A stretch of 8,758 nucleotides of DNA from JAAYLU01 sp964458805 (GCA_964458805.1 CAYWKH010000082.1:1-8758), one strand, 5' to 3'. Positions 1 to 7,248 are shown, counted from the stretch's first letter. Program-made: numbers and translations. Notes: generated by a model not told the origin, from the letters alone.

Positions 1-3000
1 ATCGGGAACTGCTGGAGGCGAGGGCCGCATCCGCTGCCTTCCTGTCGCCCGAGTACATCGACGCGTCGAAGTGGGGCGCGGGCGTGGACTCGAACGGCGA
101 CGGCAGGATAGACAGGTGGACCTGGATCGACCGAGCGGAGCGCATACTCTGGGCCGGGGAGGACGGCGACGGAGACGGAGAGATCGACTTCGTCCGCGCC
201 GACGTCGGCTTCGACGGCCGCTTCGACTACTCGGCGCTCAAGAGCGCGAAGGGGTGGGAGGAGACCAACCTGCTGGACGCCTGGCTCGAGATGACCTTCA
301 CCCTCCCGTGGGGCAGGGGGACCTACGAACCCCACGACGTCGACATAGTGATGAACGGCCAGGTGATCGGCAGAGTGACCAACGCCGTGCCCGAGGGTAA
401 CTACCGCTTCCCGGTCCCCCCCTCGGCGATAAGGTTCGGCGCATCCGGCGCGCCCGAGGGGAACTCCATGGAGATCGTCTCGCGCCACCTCAGGGGAGGC
501 CACTACGTCGTGAACAGCGACTTCCGCCTGGTGACGCGAATGAACGCGGCGCGGGTGTGGGCGGTCGCGGAGTCCAGGGAGGCGGCGGAGCAGGCCGTGC
601 GATCCACCGAGGGGTACATCCCCGACCGGGCGAGGATGAGCATATCGTCTCACGGACTGTCGCTGCCCGAAGGAGGCAGGCTCAAGTCGGGGGAGAGCGC
701 GATGCTGGGCGTCTCCGTCAGGAACCTGGGCGCCCTGCCGGGGTACGACGCGGCGGTGGTCCTGAGCCTGGCCGACCCGGACCTGCCGGAGAGGGAGTTG
801 GCCCGCCGCCACATACCGTTTCTTCCGGTGACGGGCGAGGTGCCCTTGAGGTTCGACGTGACCCTGCCGCCCGGCAGACACCGCCTGAAGATAGCCCCGG
901 CGGAGGGAGGGGGCCCCGAGAGCGCGGCCTACATCTGGGCAGAGGCCGAAGGGGACGCGCAGAGGCCCGTTCTTGATCTTGTCGCGCCGCGCGACGGCGA
1001 CAGGCTGGAGAGCTCCCTGCTGAGGCTCTCGGCCAGGGCGACGGACGACGTGAGGGTGGCCAGGGTGGAGGCCAGGATAGACCAGGGACTGTGGACGCGC
1101 ATGACCCGCGGTGCCGGCGGGGAGTTCACCGCGACCGGCCTGCTGCAGCCCGGCGAGCACGCCATATCGCTGCGGGCGGTCGACGGGAGCGGCAACGCCA
1201 CGGAGACGTCCGCGAAGGTGACCGTGGATGCGCAGCCCCCGAGCGCCGAGATCCTCGAACCCTTGACGGGCGCGGAGACCGGCGAGCGCTGGACCGCCCT
1301 GAAGGTGAGGTGCGGCCCCGAGGTGGCCGCGGCTGCCTGGCGCGTGGAGAGGGGGGCGTGGACGGGTGCGAGGGTGAAGGACGGCCTGATCGAGGAGCGA
1401 GTTCCGCTTCGCTTCGGAAGGAACCTCGTAGAGGTCCGCCTGCTGGACGGGGCGGGGGTGGAGCTCCTGCTGCCGGTCGAGGTGACATCCACCGCGCAGA
1501 GGTCCGCGGACGAGGACGATGAGCCCCTGGCGCCGGCCGAGCGCAGCGAGGTCCTCGAAGGTGGCGGCAAGGCCGCCGGGCCCGCCCCGCGGATCGTCGC
1601 ATCGAGCGCCGCCAGGGCGGTCGGGTCGCCCCTGGGCGCCCTCCCTGCGCCGGTGGCCGGTGCGAAGAGGGAAGCGACCGGCAAGGTCGGCGAGTCGGCG
1701 GCCCCCGGCTTCAGAAGTGCCGGGATGCCTGCGGTGGTCGAGCCCGAGGGCGCGCGCCCCGGGCTGGTCGAGGTCCCCGGGCTTGGCCCCGTGGACGCGG
1801 GCGGCCCTGGCAACTTCCTGTCTCCCTCCTCCGACGAGGATTACGAGGAGCCATGGTTCGCGGAGGAGGACTTGGAGGAGGAGCCCGGAGAAGAGCCGGA
1901 GCTCGTCCTGGAGGACGTCGGCGACGACGAGGAGGAGGATGGCGACGAGGATTGGGACTCCCTGCTGACCGAGACCGACGGCTTCGACGGGCTTGACGAG
2001 GACGTCGAGCCGCTGGACATGGAGGATTGGGTGGAGGACGCCGACGATCTGAACAACCCCGAGGCGGACCCGATGTTCGAGTGCATGCCCGAGCCGTTCG
2101 ACGAGGCCGGAGCCGGTCCCGACGCCCCCTTCACGCCCCCGTCGGGGCTGACCTCGGACCCCGGCGGGTGCGTGGCGGTGGAGACGGTGCAGAGGGACTG
2201 GTACTGCACCAACCGGCCGCACATACAGGTGGGCTTCCGCCTTCCGGACTGGCTGAAGAAGCTCGACCTGCCCAAGCCAGGGACCAGGGAGTACGACGAG
2301 CTCACGGGCAAGCTGCTGAAGCGCCTAAGGGACCAGGGGATCGACACCGGCCCGTTCGAGCGCTTCCAGGAGGCCCTCGTAAGACGGGCCCGCATGCTAG
2401 AGTCGCCGGACGAGCTCCCCGGCTTCTGGCAGTCGCTGGGGCTGGCTGCCATGCCCAAGCCGTCGCCCGATGACGTCGAGGCGACCAGACGCTGGCGCGA
2501 GGCCATGGAGAACGGAGCGCGCGCCTGGTTCCTGAGGCTCCTGGCGTCGGGCGACCCGAGTATGATATACGAAGGCCTCAAGGCCAGAGGGGAGGCGTTC
2601 GGCAAGTTCGACGAGGCGCTGGGGCTGGCCGCGGACGCCATGATGACCGAGATCCAGGCCAACCAGCAGCTCGCGGAGCAGGTGCTGTGGTCCCTCCCCT
2701 ACGTCGGGCCGGCGATGGACATACTGTCGATATACACGGGGGAGACCCTGTCGGGCGAGGCCATGACCCCGGAGCGCGCCGCGCTGATGCTGGGCCTGCG
2801 GGGCGCGCTGCACGGCATGGTCAAGTACGGGCCCAAGGCGGTCGCCCGCCTGATGAACACCGAGACGGGCAGGACCGTAATGGCCAAGTTCGCCCAGAGG
2901 ACCGCCTGGATGGGCCCCGCCGCCATGGACAAGCTGTCCAGGGCGACGGGACTAGCGGAGCGCGAGCTCCGCGAGCTGGCCTCCTGGACGTGGAAGGAGC

Positions 3001-4238
3001 TGACCAGGGAGAGGCGCCTGTGGGGCAACCGCGCGACGGCCCAGGCCGGGGCGGCGGGGGGCAACTTCGCGGCGTCTCAGGCGGGCAGGGCCGTCAAAAA
3101 GAACCTGGAGAAGCGCATCGCCGACGGGAAGAAACTCATAGACAAGCTCCAGTCCACCACCAAGCCAAAGGAGTTCGACAAGCTGGTGCTGGAGCTGCAG
3201 AGGAGCAAGACCGCGGTGGCCCTGGCCAACGAGGCGGGGGTGCCGGGCGCCCTCAGGGCGCGAATAAACAAGACCCTGGCCGAGATCAACAGGAAGGTCG
3301 ACAAGCACGTCTGCAAGGGGATCACCGGCAGAATCAGGGGCGTCGACAAGAGGTTGGAGAGGTTCGTCGGGGACGAGCTGCCGAAGGCCGGCACCAAGGC
3401 CGGGAGCAGCATCGACCAGTTCCTGAGGAACAACCCGGACCTGACCAGGGAGGGAGTGATGCTGGAGCAGAGGATACAGGGCTTCCTGAGGGCGAACCCC
3501 GGCCTCAAGAGGAGCGAGATCCTCGTCCATTCGAGGGGGGTCTCCGGGGTCGACCCGACCAGGCTGGGGCGCGACAGGGACGTGTTCTTCCAGTTCGCGA
3601 CCAGGAAGGGCAAGGTGCTGGGCGACGTGCATCACGACATCTCGGCCCCGATCTACAACCAGAAGCTGGCCGCGGCCACGGGGCTGACGGCCGAACAGCT
3701 CGACCACACGGTCACCAGCGTGTGGCACCCCGACTCGTACAACCCGGGGCGCATGGTCTCGGACGGTGCGCGTCGCCAGATGGTCGACGACATAATCAGG
3801 GGCAGAGCCGCAGGGAAGCTGGCGAGGCCCGGGGACATAGGCGATACGGTCGCCGGCAAGGCGAAGGAGTGGTTCGAGAGGGCGCGCGGACTGGAGAAGG
3901 CCGGGGACGCGAGCGCCGCCGCCGAGGCCTGGGCGGAGGGGATGCGCCAGCTAGGTAAGGACTACGGTCGCCACATCGACCCCTTCCTGAAGAGCAAGGG
4001 ACTCGACCCGGCCGCCGCCCTCCCCCCCAGGCTGAAGGCCGCGCTGGACATATTCAGGAAGGTGGAGGAGGGCGCGACGTCGGGCGGCTACACCCCGGAG
4101 CAGGGGTTGAAGGCGCTCGAGGCCCTGTCGTGCAGGACGCCGGGGGGCGGCGGCATACGCATGTCGCCGGACAGGGCGGCCGACGACATGGGCATGTACA
4201 TCCAGATGATCAACAAGTGGATGATCCAGGGGAGGTAG
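1..4238 (+). CDS. Very large modular, probably exported protein with polymorphic-toxin-like layout (5' partial)
   Basis: The reading frame is open from the left edge (first full codon at 3) to TAG at 4236-4238, so the start lies outside the window; the GTG at 84 has no ribosome binding site. Residues below count from that GTG. Two acidic loops, DSNGDGRID (2-10) and DGDGDGEID (27-35), look like EF-hand/dockerin calcium loops. Residues 185-290 resemble a CARDB-type beta domain; 295-380 look like a bacterial Ig-like domain (TDDVRVARVEARID, then SLRAVDGSGNAT), and 387-470 may be a second. A Pro/Ala/Gly linker leads to a very acidic stretch (584-675). A helical half follows, with a pre-toxin 'TG'-like segment (869-910: PYVG, then TGETLSGE and PERAAL), a Lys-rich coiled-coil-like part (about 1010-1090), a 21-residue repeat (1113-1154) and a C-terminal module with DRDV, HHD and LDHTVTSVWHP. 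No membrane segment is visible; a signal peptide would lie upstream. No immunity-like gene follows on this strand. The function is unknown; a secreted effector or surface protein is inference. Confidence 0.85.
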   Translation, partial: RELLEARAASAAFLSPEYIDASKWGAGVDSNGDGRIDRWTWIDRAERILWAGEDGDGDGEIDFVRADVGFDGRFDYSALKSAKGWEETNLLDAWLEMTFTLPWGRGTYEPHDVDIVMNGQVIGRVTNAVPEGNYRFPVPPSAIRFGASGAPEGNSMEIVSRHLRGGHYVVNSDFRLVTRMNAARVWAVAESREAAEQAVRSTEGYIPDRARMSISSHGLSLPEGGRLKSGESAMLGVSVRNLGALPGYDAAVVLSLADPDLPERELARRHIPFLPVTGEVPLRFDVTLPPGRHRLKIAPAEGGGPESAAYIWAEAEGDAQRPVLDLVAPRDGDRLESSLLRLSARATDDVRVARVEARIDQGLWTRMTRGAGGEFTATGLLQPGEHAISLRAVDGSGNATETSAKVTVDAQPPSAEILEPLTGAETGERWTALKVRCGPEVAAAAWRVERGAWTGARVKDGLIEERVPLRFGRNLVEVRLLDGAGVELLLPVEVTSTAQRSADEDDEPLAPAERSEVLEGGGKAAGPAPRIVASSAARAVGSPLGALPAPVAGAKREATGKVGESAAPGFRSAGMPAVVEPEGARPGLVEVPGLGPVDAGGPGNFLSPSSDEDYEEPWFAEEDLEEEPGEEPELVLEDVGDDEEEDGDEDWDSLLTETDGFDGLDEDVEPLDMEDWVEDADDLNNPEADPMFECMPEPFDEAGAGPDAPFTPPSGLTSDPGGCVAVETVQRDWYCTNRPHIQVGFRLPDWLKKLDLPKPGTREYDELTGKLLKRLRDQGIDTGPFERFQEALVRRARMLESPDELPGFWQSLGLAAMPKPSPDDVEATRRWREAMENGARAWFLRLLASGDPSMIYEGLKARGEAFGKFDEALGLAADAMMTEIQANQQLAEQVLWSLPYVGPAMDILSIYTGETLSGEAMTPERAALMLGLRGALHGMVKYGPKAVARLMNTETGRTVMAKFAQRTAWMGPAAMDKLSRATGLAERELRELASWTWKELTRERRLWGNRATAQAGAAGGNFAASQAGRAVKKNLEKRIADGKKLIDKLQSTTKPKEFDKLVLELQRSKTAVALANEAGVPGALRARINKTLAEINRKVDKHVCKGITGRIRGVDKRLERFVGDELPKAGTKAGSSIDQFLRNNPDLTREGVMLEQRIQGFLRANPGLKRSEILVHSRGVSGVDPTRLGRDRDVFFQFATRKGKVLGDVHHDISAPIYNQKLAAATGLTAEQLDHTVTSVWHPDSYNPGRMVSDGARRQMVDDIIRGRAAGKLARPGDIGDTVAGKAKEWFERARGLEKAGDASAAAEAWAEGMRQLGKDYGRHIDPFLKSKGLDPAAALPPRLKAALDIFRKVEEGATSGGYTPEQGLKALEALSCRTPGGGGIRMSPDRAADDMGMYIQMINKWMIQGR
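3420..3545 (+). repeat. Two tandem 63-bp units (21-residue protein repeat) inside the large gene
   Basis: Two adjacent units, 3420-3482 and 3483-3545, encode FLRNNPDLTR and FLRANPGLKR at the same phase, exactly 21 codons apart. The shared pattern is FLRxNPxLxR followed by a helical segment containing leucine. The match extends to the DNA, since both units begin TTCCTGAGG, which suggests a local duplication that has since drifted. The repeat lies just before the C-terminal histidine-containing module and may form a helical hairpin linker. Confidence 0.6.
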
Positions 4239-5544
4239 ACACAGAGGCCTCCGGGAGGGCCTGCTGCGCGCGGGGCGGCCGGCCCTCCTGCTGCGCCCGA
4301 ACCTCCGGCAGACACCCAAGGTCCTCCAGGCGAGTGCCGGAGTGCCTGCTTCGCCTTGGGCGCCACTCCTTCTCCCCCATGAGGAGCGCCGGCATCAGCA
4401 GTTTGCGCCCAACGGCGGCGTTTATCCGGTCCGATGTCCGCGACAGGGCCGATCCCCGCTCGTCGCCGCCCCCGAACAGGGCGAGCTGCACCGCGTCGGC
4501 CGGCGACAGCCGCCCCAGCAGGACGTGCGCCTTCTCGTAGTCGAGCCCCTCCCTGAAGATCGAGTTCATCGCGCCGGTCGCGGCCCTGGCCAGGACGATG
4601 TCGCTGTCCGTCGGCGCCTCCAGCGGCGCCTCCGCCGCCGCGCCGTAGAAGGGCGCCCGGAAGCGGCTGGTGGAGATGCTGACGGCGATGCTGCCGGCCA
4701 GCGAGCCCTGCGAGCGCAGCCGCCTCCCGGCCGCGAGCGCGAACTCCGTCACCGCCTCGGCCATCGCCTCCCTGGTGCGCACCGGGCGGGCGAACGTGCG
4801 AGACGACTGGATCGACTTCTGCGGCCTCTCTACCTCCTCCACGCTGAAGCACCTAATGCCGCGAAGCTCCCACGCCGTGCGCACCCCCCGCACGCCGAGC
4901 CGCCTGTCCAGCCAGTCGTCGGACGCGTCCCGCAGGCGCAGGGCCGTCAGAACCCCGCGCCTGCGCAGGTATGCGCTCCAGCGCCACCCTATCCCCCAGA
5001 CGTCCTCCACCGGGATGTCCCGCAGGAAGTCGTCCCAATCTCCGCCCGGCGGGAGCACGAAGACCCCTCCCGTCTCCGGGCGCTTCTTGCCCCGCTCGGC
5101 CGCCAGCTTGGCGGCCGTCTTGGTGGGGGCCAGACCCACCGACACCGGGATGCCCGCCTCCCTGAGAACCGCCGCCCGCACCTCGCGCCCCCACTCCTCC
5201 GCGCGTCCGCGCGCGTCGGGCGGGACCTCCAGGAAGGCCTCGTCCACCGAGTAGACCTCCATCGAGGGCGTTCGCCCGCGCAGCGCCGCCATCACCCTGT
5301 CCGATATCTCCTCGTAGAGCTGGAAGTTGCTGGAGAAGGCCGTCCCCCCGCGCTTCTCGAAGAAGCGGCGCACCTGGAAGTACGCCTCCCCCATCTTTAT
5401 TCCCATGGCCTTAGCCTCGTTCGAGCGGGATATGACTATCCCGTCGTTGCTGGACAGTACCACCACCGGCCGCCCCTCGAGGTCGGGGCGGAACAGCCTC
5501 TCGCACGAGACGAAGAAGTTGTTGCAGTCGCACAGGGCCAGCAT
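4210..5544 (-). CDS. umuC: UmuC-type Y-family translesion DNA polymerase
   Basis: A 444-residue protein (E. coli UmuC has 422), the catalytic subunit of a pol V-like enzyme that copies past damaged bases. It opens MLALCDCNNFFVSCERLF, the family's typical start. The metal-binding residues are D6 and the D101-E102 pair in EVYSVDEAFLE. Other family marks are SSNDGIVISRSNEAK (31-45), VGLAPTKTAAKLA (136-148), a helix-hairpin-helix-like VWGIGW (182-187), KSIQSSRTF (243-251) in the little-finger region, and a beta-clamp-binding motif QLALF (353-357). All key residues are present, so it should be active. I chose the start at 5544 because it matches the family N-terminus; an ATG at 5583 would add 13 residues and overlap the upstream gene. 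It lies 14 bp after the UmuD-like gene and is almost surely co-transcribed with it. The conserved core ends near residue 410; about 30 further residues run into the 3' end of the convergent gene (29-bp overlap). Confidence 0.93.
   Translation of the reverse strand: MLALCDCNNFFVSCERLFRPDLEGRPVVVLSSNDGIVISRSNEAKAMGIKMGEAYFQVRRFFEKRGGTAFSSNFQLYEEISDRVMAALRGRTPSMEVYSVDEAFLEVPPDARGRAEEWGREVRAAVLREAGIPVSVGLAPTKTAAKLAAERGKKRPETGGVFVLPPGGDWDDFLRDIPVEDVWGIGWRWSAYLRRRGVLTALRLRDASDDWLDRRLGVRGVRTAWELRGIRCFSVEEVERPQKSIQSSRTFARPVRTREAMAEAVTEFALAAGRRLRSQGSLAGSIAVSISTSRFRAPFYGAAAEAPLEAPTDSDIVLARAATGAMNSIFREGLDYEKAHVLLGRLSPADAVQLALFGGGDERGSALSRTSDRINAAVGRKLLMPALLMGEKEWRPRRSRHSGTRLEDLGCLPEVRAQQEGRPPRAQQALPEASVSTSPGSSTC
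4254..4288. terminator. Inverted repeat between convergent genes, possible terminator
   Basis: The arms GGAGGGCC (4254-4261) and GGCCCTCC (4281-4288) are exactly complementary across a 19-bp GC-rich spacer. The structure lies 15 bp beyond the stop of the large plus-strand gene and inside the 3' end of umuC on the other strand. No T-run follows on either side, so it is not a classic intrinsic terminator. It may slow transcription arriving from the large gene. Confidence 0.3.
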
Positions 5545-5558
5545 CTCCCCGCACTTTC

Positions 5559-5834
5559 TCAGGAGGGGGAGCGTATTATCCATGTCACCACGCCCCACAC
5601 GCGCGAGGGGTTGAAGCCGGGGCCGAGTGTCGCGATCCTCAGCCCCTTCTCCGTGCCCAGCACCACCCTCGCCCCCTCCGACGGGGGGAGGGACCTGTCG
5701 ACCACCAGTATGGACGGCGTCTCGCCGGGAAATCTCATCAGGAAGGTGGACGAGGGCCTGGGCAGGATCATCTCCAGCAGCCGGGCGGCGGAGCTGCCCT
5801 GGACCTCGTTGCTTCGCGTCATCTTGACCGCCAC
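5559..5834 (-). CDS. Reduced UmuD-like (S24/LexA-fold) protein lacking the catalytic dyad
   Basis: A 91-residue protein encoded directly upstream of umuC. The order PSSTFLMRF, ILVVDRSLPPSEGARVVLG, LRIATL, VWGVVTWIIR matches the UmuD' core (E. coli: PSATYFVKA, LLIVDSAITASHGDIVIA, FTVKKL, DVFGVVIHVVK). UmuD is 139 residues and UmuD' 115. The segment carrying the catalytic Ser (GDSM in E. coli) is shortened here to GETP with about nine residues missing, and the catalytic Lys position (VKKL) reads IATL. There is also no N-terminal arm with a cleavage site. The protein should therefore be unable to cleave itself and may be a permanently 'processed' partner that docks on UmuC. The start chosen is GTG at 5834, about 8 bp after GGGAGAG; an ATG at 5822 is the alternative. 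The UmuD relationship rests on eye alignment plus operon position. A wholly degenerate remnant is possible, but the frame is intact. Confidence 0.75.
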   Translation of the reverse strand: MAVKMTRSNEVQGSSAARLLEMILPRPSSTFLMRFPGETPSILVVDRSLPPSEGARVVLGTEKGLRIATLGPGFNPSRVWGVVTWIIRSPS

Positions 5835-5874
5835 GATATTCACTCTCCCTTCGACTGTCTTCGCTCGAGATATA

Positions 5875-5885
5875 TACAAATTGTA
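5875..5885. promoter_or_regulatory. 11-bp palindrome at the umu transcription start, candidate operator
   Basis: TACAAATTGTA is a perfect palindrome around its central base. It sits about 4-14 bp downstream of the predicted start of the umu transcript, a classic repressor position. It matches neither the E. coli (CTGT-N8-ACAG) nor the Bacillus (GAAC-N4-GTTC) LexA box, so the regulator cannot be named. It lies in an AT-rich stretch where chance palindromes are more likely. Confidence 0.4.
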
Positions 5886-5895
5886 GTCTAGCGTC

Positions 5896-5924
5896 AGTAT
5901 AAAGACATACGAGTGGATTGTCAA
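5896..5924 (-). promoter_or_regulatory. Sigma-70 promoter of the umuD-like/umuC cassette
   Basis: On the minus strand, a perfect -35 TTGACA (5924-5919) is followed after exactly 17 bp by TATACT (5901-5896), five of six matches to the -10 consensus. Transcription would begin near 5889, leaving a leader of about 55 nt before the GTG at 5834. A promoter this close to consensus usually needs a repressor to keep an SOS-type polymerase silent, and palindromes lie on both sides of it. Confidence 0.8.
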
Positions 5925-5938
5925 TACCTCGGATATAG

Positions 5939-5960
5939 GTCGGAATGTATTTGTTTCGAC
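5939..5960. promoter_or_regulatory. Imperfect 22-bp dyad upstream of the umu -35, candidate operator
   Basis: The arms GTCGGAA (5939-5945) and TTTCGAC (5954-5960) match at six of seven paired positions around an 8-bp AT-rich centre. The dyad lies about 15 bp upstream of the umu -35 element, in the divergent intergenic region shared with the DUF362 gene. It could bind a regulator of either gene. It resembles a GAA..TTC LexA-like layout, but the spacing does not fit the known box. Confidence 0.3.
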
Positions 5961-6061
5961 GCGCAAATCCGAACCCCTGCGACGCGAGCATGGGGGCCGG
6001 CGCGACGACCCCGCTCGGCGGCCTAAAAATGCGCCTGACATGATCGATTTCGCCGCGAAGA

Positions 6062-6070
6062 TGCTATCAT
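6062..6070 (+). promoter_or_regulatory. Extended -10 promoter of the DUF362 gene
   Basis: TGCTATCAT is an extended -10 element (TGN followed by TATCAT, five of six matches). No -35 hexamer is visible 16-18 bp upstream, which an extended -10 can compensate for. Transcription would start near 6077, giving a leader of about 17 nt with AGGAG at 6081-6085, 8 bp before the ATG at 6094. The same TGCTATNAT form recurs before the rpn gene and at 8534. Confidence 0.5.
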
Positions 6071-6093
6071 ATCCGCAGAGAGGAGAGATGTGC

Positions 6094-7200
6094 ATGGCTG
6101 AAGTCTATTTCGCGGACCTGCGCGCGCGCAACCGGCACGAGAGCATGACCGTCAAGGTCGGGAGGCTGGTCGAGCGCGCTGGGGTCGGGTCCATAGTGTC
6201 GGAGGGGGACCTGGTCGCGGTCAAGGTCCACTTCGGCGAGCGCGGCGGGGACGCCTACGTGAGCCCGGTGTTCGTTCGGCAGGTGGTCGACGCTGTCAAG
6301 GCGCGCGGCGGCAAGCCCTTCGTCACCGACACCAACACCCTGTACTCGGGCAGCCGCTCCAACTCGGTCGATCACCTGGCGACGGCGGTCGAGCACGGCT
6401 TCGACTACGCCGTGCTGGGGTGCCCGGTCATAATAGCGGACGGCCTCAGGAGCGGCTCGGTCGTCGACCTGCCCGGGGTCGGCGGGTACTTCCGCCAGGT
6501 GCACGCCGCGGCGGACCTGGTGGCGTCGGACGCGATGGTCGTGGTCTCTCACTTCAAGGGGCACGAGATGGCCGGGTTCGGCGGGGCGGTGAAGAACCTG
6601 GCGATGGGGTGCGCGCCCGCGTCCGGCAAACGCGACCAGCACTCGCTGCGCGCCGCGGTGCACCGGGAGAAGTGCATCAGCTGCGGCCAGTGCGTGGAGG
6701 TCTGCCCGGTTCACGCCATCGAGCTCGCCGAGGGGCGGGCCGTGGTCGACCGCCCTCGGTGCATAGGCTGCGGCGAGTGCATGACCGTCTGCCCGCAGAA
6801 GGCCATCGACACGGGGAGCCGGGAGGATTTGCGCGAGTTCGTCGAGCGCCTGGCCGAGTACGCCACCGCCCTGGCCGCGCCCAAGCGCGACAAGGCGCTG
6901 TTCCTCAGCTTCGTGTTGCGCGTGACGCCGCACTGCGACTGCGTGCCGTGGAGCGACGCGGCGCTGGTCCCCGACCAGGGCATACTGGCCTCGCGGGACC
7001 CGGTGGCCCTGGACCAGGCCTGCTTCGACCTGGTGAAGAACGCCCGCGCCCTGCCGGGCACCATGATCGAATGCCCCTGCGGGCCGGGGGACGACAAGTT
7101 CGCGGCGGCATGGCCCGACACTAGCGGACTGCGCCAGCTGGAGTACGCGGAGGAGCTGGGGCTGGGCAGCCGCTCCTACACCCTGGTGCCGCTGGACTAG
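6094..7200 (+). CDS. DUF362 family protein with two 4Fe-4S ferredoxin motifs
   Basis: A 368-residue, probably cytoplasmic protein of the DUF362 family (PF04015) with a built-in bacterial-type ferredoxin domain. The DUF362 part is marked by VKVHFGERGGDAYVSP (43-58), FVTDTNTLYSGSRSN (76-90) and the signature SHFKGHEMAGFGGAVKNLAM (152-171). Two cluster motifs follow: CxxCxxCxxxC at C194, C197, C200, C204 and again at C223, C226, C229, C233, so it should hold two [4Fe-4S] clusters. The C-terminal part carries HCDC (280-283) and SRDPVALDQACFD (300-312), both common in the family. The start is the ATG at 6094, preceded at 8 bp by AGGAG; the upstream ATGs at 6040 and 6088 lack a spaced site. An electron-transfer or redox-enzyme role is inferred from the clusters; the substrate is unknown. 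It is transcribed alone, divergently from the umu cassette. No signal peptide is seen. Confidence 0.93.
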   Translation: MAEVYFADLRARNRHESMTVKVGRLVERAGVGSIVSEGDLVAVKVHFGERGGDAYVSPVFVRQVVDAVKARGGKPFVTDTNTLYSGSRSNSVDHLATAVEHGFDYAVLGCPVIIADGLRSGSVVDLPGVGGYFRQVHAAADLVASDAMVVVSHFKGHEMAGFGGAVKNLAMGCAPASGKRDQHSLRAAVHREKCISCGQCVEVCPVHAIELAEGRAVVDRPRCIGCGECMTVCPQKAIDTGSREDLREFVERLAEYATALAAPKRDKALFLSFVLRVTPHCDCVPWSDAALVPDQGILASRDPVALDQACFDLVKNARALPGTMIECPCGPGDDKFAAAWPDTSGLRQLEYAEELGLGSRSYTLVPLD

Positions 7201-7216
7201 CCGCGGCGGGGCGGCT
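7199..7216 (+). terminator. GC hairpin at the end of the DUF362 gene, possible terminator
   Basis: AGCCGC (7199-7204) and GCGGCT (7211-7216) form a perfect 6-bp stem around a 6-base loop, beginning within the stop codon. Only two T follow, so it is at best a weak or Rho-assisted terminator. It is the first of three hairpins between the DUF362 and rpn genes. Confidence 0.35.
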
Positions 7217-7232
7217 TGGAGGCTTGCGAGTC

Positions 7233-7248
7233 TTAAGGAGGGCCTTAA
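7233..7248. repeat. Perfect inverted repeat TTAAGG-N4-CCTTAA
   Basis: TTAAGG (7233-7238) and CCTTAA (7243-7248) are exact inverted copies with a 4-base spacer. The site is AT-richer than its surroundings and lies about 50 bp upstream of the rpn -10 element. It could be a transcript hairpin or a protein-binding dyad; nothing in the sequence decides between these. Confidence 0.4.

Noticed and set aside
84..86. GTG as start of the large gene
   Set aside because: No ribosome binding site precedes it and the frame stays open to the window edge, so the true start is upstream.
929..1813. Long minus-strand open frame opposite the large gene
   Set aside because: Its translation is a Ser/Pro/Arg/Ala-rich product typical of the antisense of GC-rich coding DNA, without any family motif.
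4342..5886. 514-codon plus-strand open frame opposite umuC
   Set aside because: umuC is unmistakable on the other strand; this frame is rich in Arg, Pro and His and has no domain signature.
5835..5991. Longer N-terminal extensions of the two minus-strand umu frames
   Set aside because: These would be translated across the -35/-10 promoter and share nothing with UmuC or UmuD.
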